From assembly GCF_001854245.1 (NCBI RefSeq), contig NZ_CP015381.1, positions 1,204,001-1,268,000 on the forward strand: a stretch of 64,000 bases of DNA, written 5' to 3'. The notes beneath the pieces were generated by a model. The model did no database searches. It was not told where the DNA came from and saw only the letters and a program-made list of their open reading frames with translations. This stretch comes from Desulfococcus multivorans. Its GTDB lineage: Bacteria; Desulfobacterota; Desulfobacteria; Desulfobacterales; Desulfococcaceae. This document shows, in pieces, positions 50,662 to 59,275 of the stretch. The stretch's first letter is position 1. Each line of letters begins with the position of its first letter. The position numbers and the translations under genes are program-made.

Positions 50662-51857
50662 GAGTGATTTCCGGAAGCCTTGACGGCCGCCGCAATCTGT
50701 CGGCCGAAGGCAACACATCTTTCTATTGCGTCGTTATCCGGGACGTATTGATGCTTAAGCCCCGGGGCGACCATATTGAATTTCATTCCGGCCAATTCCT
50801 TTTCCAGAATTTTGACGGATTCACCGCTCCATCCGAAGGAGCCGAAGGCTGCTCCAATCCTGTTTTGCGGTTTGAGTCCTTTCATATAGGTCAGAAAATC
50901 AGCCACTGTCGGAAAAATACCGTTGTTCAGGGTGGGGGAGCCCACCACTATCGCCCTGGCGTCACAGACCTCCGTCATGATGTCGCTGCGGTCGTGCTCC
51001 CGCAGTTTCATTGGACGAACATCGATGCCTTCGGCATGGAGACCGTCGGCGATCGAGAGGCCCATTTGCTCAGTGCTGTGCCACATGGTGTCGTAGACCA
51101 CAACGGCTTTGTCATCCAGCTCCTCCTGGCGGCTCCATCGGGTGTAGGCATCGATGATACTTGACGGTTTTCGCCACATCACGCCGTGATCAGGGCAGAT
51201 CATGCGGATATCCAGACCCATCTTGATCACTTTGTCAATCAGTTTCAGAATCAACGGCGCGTAAAGAAGAAGAATGTTGGCGAAATATTTTTTGGCATGA
51301 AACATGATCTTCTCGCCGACCCTATCGTCGAACTGTTCATGGCCGGCATAGTGTTGGCCAAATGCGTCACTGGAAAATAGAATTTTGTCCTCTTTGAGAT
51401 AGGTGAACATGCTGTCCGGCCAGTGCAGCATTCTCGTCTCGATGAAGCTGTATGTCTTGTCCCCGAGCACGAGATCTTCTCCCTCCCGGATTTCCTGGAG
51501 ATTGAAAGCGTCCACGAAGTGACGGGACAGATTTTTCTTCCCCATGTTGGAACAATATATGGGCTTGTCCCGACCGATCAAATTCATGACATGAGGCAAG
51601 GATCCACTGTGATCCATCTCCGTGTGGTTGCTGATGACAACGTCGATTTCAGACGGATCAACGATGCCGGCGATGTTTCTGAGAAACTGATCGGCGAAGT
51701 TTTTTTTGACCGTATCGATCAGGACGGTTTTTTCCCCGAGAACCAGAAACGCGTTGTAGCTGGTGCCCATGTGTGTCGAGTATCCGTGAAAATCCCGGAT
51801 GGTCCAGTCGATGACGCCGACATCATAGACCCCTTTGGCAATTTGAACCGGTTTCAT
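50658..51857 (-). CDS. fprA: Flavodiiron protein (A-type flavoprotein, FprA-like)
   Basis: Cytoplasmic O2 or NO reductase of 399 residues. The N-terminal metallo-beta-lactamase domain carries the diiron ligands in SNHTEMDHSGSLPHV (HxExDH), then MLHWPDSMFTYL, SSDAFGQHYA and ICPDHGVMWR. The C-terminal flavodoxin domain starts KAVVVYDTMWHSTEQMG (about residue 253) and contains VGSPTLNNGIFP and FGSFGWSGE. Rubredoxin, its usual electron donor, is encoded 142 bp upstream on the same strand, and ferredoxin overlaps its 3' end. The set matches oxygen detoxification in sulfate reducers. Confidence 0.96.
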   Translation of the reverse strand: MKPVQIAKGVYDVGVIDWTIRDFHGYSTHMGTSYNAFLVLGEKTVLIDTVKKNFADQFLRNIAGIVDPSEIDVVISNHTEMDHSGSLPHVMNLIGRDKPIYCSNMGKKNLSRHFVDAFNLQEIREGEDLVLGDKTYSFIETRMLHWPDSMFTYLKEDKILFSSDAFGQHYAGHEQFDDRVGEKIMFHAKKYFANILLLYAPLILKLIDKVIKMGLDIRMICPDHGVMWRKPSSIIDAYTRWSRQEELDDKAVVVYDTMWHSTEQMGLSIADGLHAEGIDVRPMKLREHDRSDIMTEVCDARAIVVGSPTLNNGIFPTVADFLTYMKGLKPQNRIGAAFGSFGWSGESVKILEKELAGMKFNMVAPGLKHQYVPDNDAIERCVAFGRQIAAAVKASGNHS

Positions 51858-51998
51858 GCTTTTCCCTTGTGTGTGTTATGCGGTTTGATGAAACAGTGCA
51901 ACGGAAAAAGGCAATGCCCTTGACACCGTTGGATTTGGCGAAAAGGGCATCTGAATCGATCTATAACACTTAAACGTGATAAACCGAAGGACTACAGG

Positions 51999-52160
51999 CT
52001 ATTCTTCAACCTCAAAATCGCTTTTGCCTGCGCCGCAAATCGGACATTCCCAGTCATCCGGCACGTCCTCAAATGCCGTTCCGGGGGCGACGCCGTTGTC
52101 CGGATCGCCTTCCGCGGGATCGTAGACATAGCCGCAAATGGTGCATACGTATTTTTTCAC
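51999..52160 (-). CDS. Rubredoxin
   Basis: A 53-residue iron protein. The two knuckles are [12 protein letters not shown] (C6, C9) and [13 protein letters not shown] (C39, C42), and the middle has the invariant [15 protein letters not shown] with FEDVPDDW. The start is GTG at 52160 with CAGGAGGCATCA upstream; the gene is short. It lies between the flavodiiron gene and the FMN-reductase fusion, and should pass electrons to the flavodiiron protein or to desulfoferrodoxin. Confidence 0.96.
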   Translation of the reverse strand: MKKYVCTICGYVYDPAEGDPDNGVAPGTAFEDVPDDWECPICGAGKSDFEVEE

Positions 52161-52201
52161 TGATGCCTCCTGTTTGTTGTTTGAACGGTTAAATGTTACG
52201 G

Positions 52202-53173
52202 TTAGGTGTCCAACTGGTCGATCAGCTCCGAGACACGCTTTTCGGTTTCATCCCGGAGAATTCTTATGGAATCGATATCCTCTCCTTCCGGGTCTGGAAG
52301 GTCCCACGCGATTCTCGCCGCATCCGGTGTCGTCTCGATATCGTCACATCCCATGGTAACGATCATGTCAGGGCAGCCGGCCTCGACAGCCGCTTCGATG
52401 GATGCGGGAATCCGAAACCCCATGTCGATGCCCTTCTCGGCCATGACGTCTTCCACCAAGGGGTCGACCTTATCGGCAGGGTCTTTCCCGCCACACATCA
52501 CTTCGATTTTGTCTCCACCCATCAATTGGGCGAACGCGGCGGCGATTTGACCTCTCGCGGCATTCCGGCGACTTGCAAAGAGAATTTTCTTGCGGCCCGT
52601 ATAGGGCTTGAGCAGCTCGCCAACCGCTGCGGCCACATCATCGCGGACACCCGGATGGCGCGCCATGTCCCCCCGATGCTCGATCTGCCAGTAGTAGAGG
52701 CTCCCCGAATATTGAGCACCAACAGCGTCGAAAAAATATTTGGCCGTCAGGTCGACGCCCAGGAACAGGTTCTTGCCTTTGGTGGCGCCCTGACAAAGCA
52801 TGAACCCGCGACGCATTCGCCGGTTGGGGTCGGTCAGCTTCAACCGGTAATTCCGCGCCCACAAGGTCTGCGAGCGGTCGATCAGGGCCTTGAGCTGAGC
52901 GGTGACATTATAAAAAAATACAGGAGATGCCGGTACCACCACATCCGCCTTCCGAAGCAAAGGATAAATCTCGGGACCCATGTCGTCCTTGATGGGGCAG
53001 AAACCCTTCCTCTCGCAGGTCGTGAACTCCTTGCAAGGTTCGATGTGTTTCCGGCAGACATCGACGATGTGGGTTTGAGCGCCGTATTTTTGAGCCTCTG
53101 TCATGAACAGTGACAACAAAAATTCGGTGTTGCTCTTTTTACGAGGGCTTCCCTGTAGTCCAAGTACGAACAT
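52202..53173 (-). CDS. NADPH-dependent FMN reductase fused to a degenerate LMW-phosphatase/ArsC domain
   Basis: A 323-residue two-domain protein. Residues 1 to about 190 are an iron-sulfur-flavoprotein-type FMN reductase: [34 protein letters not shown] and [20 protein letters not shown]. The rest (from about 196) resembles low-molecular-weight tyrosine phosphatase or arsenate reductase, with [33 protein letters not shown] and WDLPDPEG. Its P-loop reads [11 protein letters not shown], where active enzymes have a catalytic Cys (CxxNSxRSQ), here apparently Ser. The start ATG 53173 follows cydB by 23 bp; a longer frame overlaps cydB and is spurious. Role unknown. Confidence 0.87.
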   Translation of the reverse strand: MFVLGLQGSPRKKSNTEFLLSLFMTEAQKYGAQTHIVDVCRKHIEPCKEFTTCERKGFCPIKDDMGPEIYPLLRKADVVVPASPVFFYNVTAQLKALIDRSQTLWARNYRLKLTDPNRRMRRGFMLCQGATKGKNLFLGVDLTAKYFFDAVGAQYSGSLYYWQIEHRGDMARHPGVRDDVAAAVGELLKPYTGRKKILFASRRNAARGQIAAAFAQLMGGDKIEVMCGGKDPADKVDPLVEDVMAEKGIDMGFRIPASIEAAVEAGCPDMIVTMGCDDIETTPDAARIAWDLPDPEGEDIDSIRILRDETEKRVSELIDQLDT

Positions 53174-53196
53174 CTTGAGGTTTCCTTTATCCTGGT

Positions 53197-54225
53197 TCAG
53201 TAAGCATCTTCTGCAGCAAGGTCCGCCTTTGTCACCTTCCCTTTGAAAAGATTGTAGGCCCAGATCTGATAGGCCAAAATGATGGGAATGAAAATGATGA
53301 CCACGGTCAGCATGATCTTGAGCGTAAGGGGACTTGACGAGGCGTTCAGGGCTGTGATGTCGGCCGCCCTGTCCACGCTGGAAGGCAGCATGTTCGGAAA
53401 CAGCCCGATGAGGCCGAAAAAGGTGCAGCAGATGATGGCCAGAGCCGATGAAAACCACGCGGTGAAATAGGCTTTTTTAATCAAAAACCACTTGACCTGA
53501 AGGAAAGCCGCAAGGTTGATCAGCACGAGCAGAAACAACACCGGGTTGGCATAATAGTTGTCGTAAAGTCGGGTTTCGAACCTGGTGGCGGTCAAAAAAA
53601 GGAGTGCAACCGCTATAAGTATCCACCAGAGGCCGTGGGCGGTGCGAACGGCCCGATCATGCAGGTCGCCGTCGGATTTGATGGATAGCCACAAAGCGCC
53701 GTGCTCCAGAAAAAGAAAGAGAAACAACAGACCGCCCAGAAGGCCGTAACCGTTCAGGAGGCTGAAAAGGTTGCCGTGGTAAATGCCTTCCGCATCGATG
53801 GGGATCCCTTTGAAGAAATTGGCGAAGGCCACCCCGAATAAAACCGCAGGGACAACACTCCCGAAAAATACACAGAAATCCCATACCTGGCGCCATATCA
53901 CGTTTTCCACTTTCCCACGGAACTCCATTGCAACACCCCTGAGGATCAGTGCAAAGAGAATCAACATCAGCGCCGAGTAGAGCGCGGAAAACATGGTGGC
54001 GTAAAGAATGGGAAAAGCGGCGAAGGTGACCCCGCCCGCTGCGATCAGCCAGACCTCGTTGCCGTCCCACAGAGGTCCCATAGCATTGAGCATGACTCTT
54101 TTTTCGGTGTCGTTTTTAGCGAGAAACGGCATTAGCGTGCCGATGCCGAAATCAAAACCGTCGGTGACGAAAAAAATAGCCCACAGCAGCCCCCATAGAA
54201 AAAACCATGTAATCTGCAATTCCAT
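53197..54225 (-). CDS. cydB: Cytochrome bd quinol oxidase subunit II
   Basis: Inner-membrane subunit of the bd oxidase, which reduces O2 with quinol. The protein of 342 residues has about eight to nine helices and begins LQITWFFLWGLLWAIFFVTDGFDFGIGTL. It also has GPLWDGNEVWLIAAGGVTFAAFPILYA, which is diagnostic of CydB, and FLFLEHGALWLSIKSDG. It is 2 bp after cydA. In a sulfate reducer this oxidase most likely scavenges traces of oxygen. Confidence 0.96.
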   Translation of the reverse strand: MELQITWFFLWGLLWAIFFVTDGFDFGIGTLMPFLAKNDTEKRVMLNAMGPLWDGNEVWLIAAGGVTFAAFPILYATMFSALYSALMLILFALILRGVAMEFRGKVENVIWRQVWDFCVFFGSVVPAVLFGVAFANFFKGIPIDAEGIYHGNLFSLLNGYGLLGGLLFLFLFLEHGALWLSIKSDGDLHDRAVRTAHGLWWILIAVALLFLTATRFETRLYDNYYANPVLFLLVLINLAAFLQVKWFLIKKAYFTAWFSSALAIICCTFFGLIGLFPNMLPSSVDRAADITALNASSSPLTLKIMLTVVIIFIPIILAYQIWAYNLFKGKVTKADLAAEDAY

Positions 54226-54227
54226 GT

Positions 54228-55544
54228 TTACACCTCCTCTTCGACCGGTACCGGTCCTTTTTTAGCATTTTGCGCCATCAGATAGAAACCTGCGGCACCC
54301 AGAAGGCCGTATACGAGTATAAAACCCGCAAGAGATATGGCCACCTGGACCGGATCCACGGGAGAAGCGGCATCAGCCGTTTTCATCATGCCATAGACGA
54401 TCCACGGCTGGCGACCCACTTCGGCCAGAATCCAGCCAAGCTCGTTGGCAACGTATGGCAACGGTATGGAAAACATGATGATTTTGAGGAAAAGAGGGAA
54501 TTCGGTCAGGCGGTTGCGCACGAACAGCCCCACCAGCGTGATGAAGATAAAGTAGGTGCCGAGTCCCACCATTCCCTTGAATGCCAGGGAGGAAATGAAT
54601 ACGGGCGGCCGGTCTTCCTTGGGGAATTCCTTGAGACCCCGCACTTCCGCGTCGACATTTTTGAACGCTAGAAAACTGAGGAGGCCTGGAATCTTTCCAA
54701 TTTCAATGAGGTTGGCTTCTTTCTCTTCGTCCGGAATGGAAAAGAGATAGACGGGGGCCTTGGGTTGCGTTTCCCAGAGGGTTTCCATGGCGGCGAGTTT
54801 TGCGGGCTGGACTTCGGCGACATGAGCGGCATGGAAATCCCCATGAACGACCACGAGGACGGCAGCGACGAAGCCGGTGAACAGGGCGATTTTAAAGGAG
54901 CGGGTGAAGAATTCCACCTGTTGTTTTTTCAGTAGATGGAACGCGCTGATGCCCATCACGAAGAAAGCGGTAAGAACAAAAGCGCCGGCGATGACGTGGA
55001 GGAAAATCATCCACCCAAACTTGTTGAGCACAACCTGAAGGAAACTCACCAACTCGGCGCGACCGTTTTGAATGTCAAATCCCACGGGATGCTGCATCCA
55101 GCCGTTGGCGATCAGTATCCATACCGCGGAAAGAGTAGACGCGCCCGCAATCAGCCACATGACGGTTGCATGGGCTTTTTTCGAGAGCTTCCGCCATCCG
55201 AAGACCCAGACGCCGATCATGGTGGACTCCAGAAAAAAGGCTGCGGTGGCTTCGATGGCCAGAAGAGAGCCGAACACATCACCAACATAGGCGGAATATC
55301 CGGACCAGTTGGTACCGAATTGAAATTCCAGGGTAATTCCTGTGACAACACCAACGGCGAAGTTGATCAGAAAAAGCTTTCCCCAGAACTTGGTCATGGC
55401 GAGATAGGTTTCGTCTCCGGTTCTGACGTACTGGGTCTCCATATAAGCCACGAGAGTGGAAAGGCCTATTGTCAGCGGGACAAACAGAAAGTGAAAGATG
55501 GTTGCGGCAGCGAACTGCAGGCGCGATAGCAGCACGACATCCAT
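54228..55544 (-). CDS. cydA: Cytochrome bd quinol oxidase subunit I
   Basis: Heme-bearing subunit of 438 residues. The heme b595 ligand His is in LQFAAATIFHFLFVPLTIG, the GVVTGITLEFQFGTNWSGY block and LAIEATAAFFLESTMIG carry the Glu of the proton path, and MHPVGF-like MQHPVGF and GRQPWIVYGMM are conserved signatures. The Q-loop between helices 6 and 7 is short, which accounts for the length below that of E. coli (522). It precedes cydB by 2 bp. An inverted repeat at 55612-55655 lies in the upstream region. Confidence 0.97.
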   Translation of the reverse strand: MDVVLLSRLQFAAATIFHFLFVPLTIGLSTLVAYMETQYVRTGDETYLAMTKFWGKLFLINFAVGVVTGITLEFQFGTNWSGYSAYVGDVFGSLLAIEATAAFFLESTMIGVWVFGWRKLSKKAHATVMWLIAGASTLSAVWILIANGWMQHPVGFDIQNGRAELVSFLQVVLNKFGWMIFLHVIAGAFVLTAFFVMGISAFHLLKKQQVEFFTRSFKIALFTGFVAAVLVVVHGDFHAAHVAEVQPAKLAAMETLWETQPKAPVYLFSIPDEEKEANLIEIGKIPGLLSFLAFKNVDAEVRGLKEFPKEDRPPVFISSLAFKGMVGLGTYFIFITLVGLFVRNRLTEFPLFLKIIMFSIPLPYVANELGWILAEVGRQPWIVYGMMKTADAASPVDPVQVAISLAGFILVYGLLGAAGFYLMAQNAKKGPVPVEEEV

Positions 55545-55611
55545 AGCTTCTCCTTAGGAAAGATCGAGAGGTTGGTTTTACAAAGGTATCCGCTTATCGG
55601 GTTCTTCCCCG

Positions 55612-55655
55612 ACCATTCCCCAAACCGCCCCTGTCGGAGCAGATTGGGGAATGGT
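55612..55655. repeat. Inverted repeat upstream of cydAB
   Basis: ACCATTCCCCAA (55612-55623) and TTGGGGAATGGT (55644-55655) are perfect 12-bp arms around a 20-nt spacer, between the zinc-ribbon gene and cydA. With no T tract it may be an operator for cydAB or a transcript-processing stem. Confidence 0.65.
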
Positions 55656-55690
55656 ACAGAGTGATGGAACTATGTATGAAGTCCGGCCGG

Positions 55691-55897
55691 TTATCGGGGA
55701 GTGTCCGATTTTGCCGAGCCGTCCAGCGTGCATTGGGTGAAATCGATCGTTTTGCCGCACTTGTCACAGGTGTGGGGACGATCGAATTCATCGGAGAAAA
55801 TTTCCTTGGTCTCTCCGCATTCAGGACATTTGCAGCTGAAGGACTGAAGGTTCTTGAATTGCTCGAATCCCGGGCAGTGTTGAGGGGTGCTGGTCAT
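55691..55897 (-). CDS. Small zinc-ribbon protein
   Basis: A 68-residue soluble protein with two Cys knuckles, CKCPECG at about residues 22-28 and TCDKCGK at about 43-49, forming a probable zinc ribbon. Conserved-looking stretches are TPQHCPGFEQFKNLQSF at the N-terminus and EIFSDEFDRPH before the second knuckle. I recall the same layout in other sulfate reducers, but know no function. A GAGAACATC site precedes the ATG. It lies between the frameshifted rubredoxin-like gene and cydA in a leftward block. Confidence 0.75.
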   Translation of the reverse strand: MTSTPQHCPGFEQFKNLQSFSCKCPECGETKEIFSDEFDRPHTCDKCGKTIDFTQCTLDGSAKSDTPR

Positions 55898-55988
55898 GAT
55901 GTTCTCCTTGGTTGTTCAGGTGATGCATTTAAACCGCCGGCGACCAAACGCCATCTACAACCAAAGGCGATGCCGCCGGCGACTCGAA

Positions 55989-56143
55989 TCACTGGATCCT
56001 TTTGTCCACATCCGTCTTGGAACAATCCGGTGTGTAACAGGTATTATCTATAAACGCGCAAGGTTGATGACAACTGGAACATTTTCCGGGAGGCTGTCCG
56101 GTTCCGAGCACGCATCCGCAATTCCGACACGTCCGATGGTCAT
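55989..56143 (-). pseudogene. Rubredoxin-like zinc-ribbon gene with an N-terminal frameshift
   Basis: ATG 56143 is preceded by an excellent AAGGAGG, but its frame ends after 31 codons in sequence unlike any family. One base over, the frame reads RTCRNCGCVLGTGQPPGKC, then CHQPCAFIDNTCYTPDC and a stop at 55989, which is clearly a rubredoxin-like Cys pattern. That frame has no start codon near the ribosome-binding site. A single missing base between codons 3 and 4 would explain it. The gene may be broken, or the sequence may hold an error. It lies between dfx and the zinc-ribbon gene. Confidence 0.7.
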
Positions 56144-56179
56144 GGCAACCTCCTTTATTGAGCCTCAATTACTCAATGA

Positions 56180-56554
56180 TCAGGCTTTCCATAGGCCGTG
56201 AAGGTTGCAGTACTCGCGTGCCGAAACCTGATTCGCGGCAATGTGGAAAACGGCTTCGGGGGCGTCTCCGGGTTTGAGAAATTCACGATATGCCTTACCG
56301 TCGGCGATGAGTTCGATCCATTGGATATAATGCTTCTCCTCCATGGGGTGTGCGACGCTTCCCACGGTCACTTTGAAGCCGTTATCAACCTTTTCGATGA
56401 CCGGCACATGTTTTTCCTTGGCGGCATCCACGGTATTTTCAGTCATCAATTTCATGGGCTTGCCGCAACAGACCAATTCGCCATCACCGCCTTCCAGGAC
56501 CTCTACAATATTTCCACATGCCTCACATTTGTAGACTTCCAGCCTTTTTGCCAT
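56180..56554 (-). CDS. dfx: Desulfoferrodoxin (superoxide reductase)
   Basis: Two-iron superoxide reductase of 124 residues. The N-terminal desulforedoxin centre uses YKCEACG and LVCCGKPM (Cys4). The catalytic Fe site uses [25 protein letters not shown] and [11 protein letters not shown] (four His, one Cys), including the mobile Lys next to the site (EKH). It reduces superoxide to peroxide with electrons from rubredoxin. It is the first gene of the leftward block. AGAAAGGAGAACC precedes the ATG and a hairpin lies in the leader. Confidence 0.97.
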   Translation of the reverse strand: MAKRLEVYKCEACGNIVEVLEGGDGELVCCGKPMKLMTENTVDAAKEKHVPVIEKVDNGFKVTVGSVAHPMEEKHYIQWIELIADGKAYREFLKPGDAPEAVFHIAANQVSAREYCNLHGLWKA

Positions 56555-56591
56555 AGTGGTTCTCCTTTCTGTTGATTACGGCAATAGATAG

Positions 56592-56611
56592 GCATCCCCA
56601 TCAAGGGATGC
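56592..56611 (-). promoter_or_regulatory. Hairpin in the dfx leader
   Basis: GCATCCC and GGGATGC form a 7-bp stem with a six-base loop about 38 bp before the dfx start. It could affect mRNA stability or bind a regulator; no PerR-like box was found. Confidence 0.4.
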
Positions 56612-56789
56612 ACAACTCTCCTCCTCAAGCGCATATCCGGAGGCGGCATTGCGCGCCGATCTCGATCACATCGGCAGAATGTTCCGCCCGCACAGCGCAT
56701 ACCCGCTATTGTTGTTGATGCGCCTGTATATCCAACTCTTCTTACATTTTATTGGTTGACGTTGTAAAGCGCTTTGTTTCATATTAAAG
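56612..56789. other. Upstream part of the dfx intergenic region
   Basis: No coding frame I trust. It should hold the dfx promoter, but no clear -35/-10 pair could be assigned. Confidence 0.3.
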
Positions 56790-56868
56790 AACTCGACTTT
56801 CGACTGTCACAGGCCGTATCCTCCCGGCACCGCTTTCCGGTCACCATCATGAAAGTCGAAAGTTGAAT
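56790..56868. repeat. 79-bp dispersed repeat with terminal inverted repeats, copy 2
   Basis: Same element as at 39816-39894, in the same orientation. The right end, CATGAAAGTCGAAAGTTGA, is identical, and the core reads CCGTATCCTCCCGGCACC. It occupies the gap between divergent dfx and the DUF294 gene. The remaining 345 bp to 57213 show no feature I recognise. Confidence 0.8.
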
Positions 56869-57213
56869 AGAGAAGCTTCATTTATATCATCTCCGCGTAA
56901 TTTTTCAACGCGTCGGGAGAAACCATGCTAAGGTTCGGTTGTCTATCGCGAGGGCGGATCAGGGATACGCTCCGCAGCATCGCCTGTTATTGCCGAACTC
57001 TAAATAGGAACAATTCCTAATTAACAAATATCCAGCTTTGTTTCAAGGATTTTATTCTGTACTGTTTTGACGGTCGGCCTCATAAGACCCTTTTTGAGGT
57101 ATCTGTAATCGATTTGACGACAGGCTGTCGGGTACGGGAGGCTTCGATCTGAAAACGGTCGTTTTTGATGAACAGTTTTAGCCCCGTGTGGGAAGAGACA
57201 GGGTGTGCGGTTA

Positions 57214-59127
57214 ATGAACACGGATGAAATCTACAAGACATTGGTCAAGACAGATCCTTTCGAAATACTGGCACCGGAGGTTTTGGCCGCACTTGCCGAA
57301 AAAGTGGAGGTCAAGACTTATGCAGCCAACACTTATGTCTTCAAGACAGGAACGCCAAGCCTGGATGTGCTTTTCATCATCCATTCGGGGCTTGCCGAAA
57401 CGGTTGTTGTCAATGACAAGGGATCAGAAATGGTGATCGGTCTCCGGCGCCCCTATGATTTTTTCGGCGAAACCGTCGTTCTTTCTCAACAGTGCTATCC
57501 AGGGGCCGTTCGGGCCAAAGAGAAACTGGTTTGCTGCCTTGTCCATCGTAAAGACCTCGAAAAATTGATTTACGATCATCCTGAGTTCTGTGGTTTTTTC
57601 AACGTCTTGTTGGCGGAGAGAATGCGGTTGCTTTACGAGGTGCTGGTGGAGGAGCACTCCAAAGGAGGGTATTCGGGAATCAGTCAGATGGAGCCCGAGT
57701 TTTTCAAGAAGCGGGTCAGCGAGGTGATGGCACATCCCCCCATCACCTGTCGCGTCGACGATCGGGTCACGGCGGTTTCCAATATTATGGCGGACAGGGA
57801 CATCAGTGCCATTGTCGCTTTGGATCGCGAAAACAGACCGCGCGGGATTCTGACGGAAAAAAATCTTGTCAAGTATCTCATTGCCAAGCAGACTTATCCG
57901 GTAGAAACCTGCCGGGTTGACAACATCATGTACAGCAATCTGGTGGAAATCAGCCCTCATGCCTTCATCGGTCAGGCTCTGGTCGCCATGATGCGCAGCA
58001 AAACCAAAAACCTCATTGTAATGGAACGGGGAAACCTCGTGGGCGTGGTCACGCTGGTGGATCTTATTAAAACACAGAGCACCGGAACGCTCCTTCTGAC
58101 GAAGGACATCGAATCTCAGCCGGATGTGAGAGGGCTTGCGATGGTCAGCCGGGAAATCGACAATATTCTGAATGTCATGATCGAGGAAAACGCCTCCGCC
58201 GCGGAAATCTTCAACGTGATGTCGGAACTCTATGAGCGCATGACCCGGAGGGTCATCCAACTTTCCGAGGAACGCATGAAATTGAATGGCTGGGGGCCGC
58301 CGCCGGTGGAGTATTGCTTTATCAACATGGGGAGCGCCGCAAGGTATGAGCAGGCACTTCCCACCGACCAGGACAATGCCATCGTGTATGCCGATCCGGA
58401 AGATGCCGATGCAGGCAACGTTGACGCCTATTTCAAAACGTTTGCCGAGTTCATCGTTGAGGCGTTGGCACAATGCGGCGTTGGAAGATACGGCCTTGAG
58501 GTCATGGCAGATAATCCGAAATGGCGACGTTCCCTCGGTCAATGGATGATGCTGATCGATCAATGGATGACGCAGCCCGACCGAGAACTGGATAAAATTA
58601 TCGGACATCTTTTTGACTTCCGACCGGTATGGGGAAATATGGCATTGGGGGAAGCCCTCAGGGAAAAGCTTTTCCAGGCGATCGAATCGGGGATCGGCAA
58701 AAATCGGTTGGGGGAGGGGAATTCCGCCGAGTATCACCTCCCCATCAGTTATCTCGGCACGTTCATTACCGAGAGGGGTGGACCGCACAAAAACGAGATG
58801 AACCTCAGGGCGTCGGCCATCCTGCCGATGGTCAACGGCATACGGCGAAAGGCCCTTGCCAACCGAATTATCGAATCGTCAACGTTGGGACGACTTGCCC
58901 AATTGGCCGACGCCGACGTGCTTTCGGAAAAGGACGCCAGATTTTTTCAAAGGAGTTTCGAGGACCTGATGATGCTTAATATCCGGGAAAATCTGAAAGA
59001 ACTCAAACAAGGAAAGCGTCCGGACGATTATATCGATCCTTACAGCTTGAGAAAAAGGGAGCGGGTCGCGCTCAAGGACGCCCTTGCCGGGGTATCGACT
59101 CTCCTGGATATGCTTCGGGAGGAATAA
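57214..59127 (+). CDS. cNMP-binding/CBS/DUF294 nucleotidyltransferase-like protein
   Basis: Cytoplasmic regulatory protein of 637 residues. A cyclic-nucleotide-binding-like domain spans about 20-130 (RPYDFFGETVVLSQQ). A CBS pair follows (about 165-290), then a DUF294 nucleotidyltransferase domain with the GSxxR-type motif NMGSAARYEQALPTDQDNAI and its metal Asp, and a C-terminal helical domain. Proteins of this layout often neighbour acetate or acyl-CoA synthetase genes and are thought to modify a target, like GlnD. I use ATG 57214; GTG 57205 is too close to the AGGG site. It precedes the acyl-CoA ligase by 324 bp. Confidence 0.9.
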   Translation: MNTDEIYKTLVKTDPFEILAPEVLAALAEKVEVKTYAANTYVFKTGTPSLDVLFIIHSGLAETVVVNDKGSEMVIGLRRPYDFFGETVVLSQQCYPGAVRAKEKLVCCLVHRKDLEKLIYDHPEFCGFFNVLLAERMRLLYEVLVEEHSKGGYSGISQMEPEFFKKRVSEVMAHPPITCRVDDRVTAVSNIMADRDISAIVALDRENRPRGILTEKNLVKYLIAKQTYPVETCRVDNIMYSNLVEISPHAFIGQALVAMMRSKTKNLIVMERGNLVGVVTLVDLIKTQSTGTLLLTKDIESQPDVRGLAMVSREIDNILNVMIEENASAAEIFNVMSELYERMTRRVIQLSEERMKLNGWGPPPVEYCFINMGSAARYEQALPTDQDNAIVYADPEDADAGNVDAYFKTFAEFIVEALAQCGVGRYGLEVMADNPKWRRSLGQWMMLIDQWMTQPDRELDKIIGHLFDFRPVWGNMALGEALREKLFQAIESGIGKNRLGEGNSAEYHLPISYLGTFITERGGPHKNEMNLRASAILPMVNGIRRKALANRIIESSTLGRLAQLADADVLSEKDARFFQRSFEDLMMLNIRENLKELKQGKRPDDYIDPYSLRKRERVALKDALAGVSTLLDMLREE

Positions 59128-59232
59128 TGCCGGCAAGGGGGCGATATGATCCTTTGTGGTGGGACTTTCGCCCGTGAAGGCTGCTCTTTAATAGAATGCC
59201 ATTCAGTTTGTAAAGAAACGGCAAAAAACATA

Positions 59233-59262
59233 TTGACAACCTACGCTGTGAGCGGGTAAAAT
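59233..59262 (+). promoter_or_regulatory. Promoter of the acyl-CoA ligase cluster
   Basis: TTGACA at 59233-59238 and TAAAAT at 59257-59262, spacer 18 bp. The first GAGCGCTC operator starts 14 bp after the -10 box, over the transcription start. The rest of the 59128-59451 gap holds the second operator and a leader of about 180 nt. Confidence 0.6.
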
Positions 59263-59275
59263 GGCTTTCAGAATA

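Noticed and set aside
53174-53458. N-terminal extension of the FMN-reductase fusion
   Set aside because: These 95 codons overlap cydB, are His-rich and atypical, and the FMN reductase fold starts exactly at ATG 53173.
57424-58788. Leftward open frame of 454 codons
   Set aside because: Antisense to the cNMP/CBS/DUF294 gene; no family resemblance.
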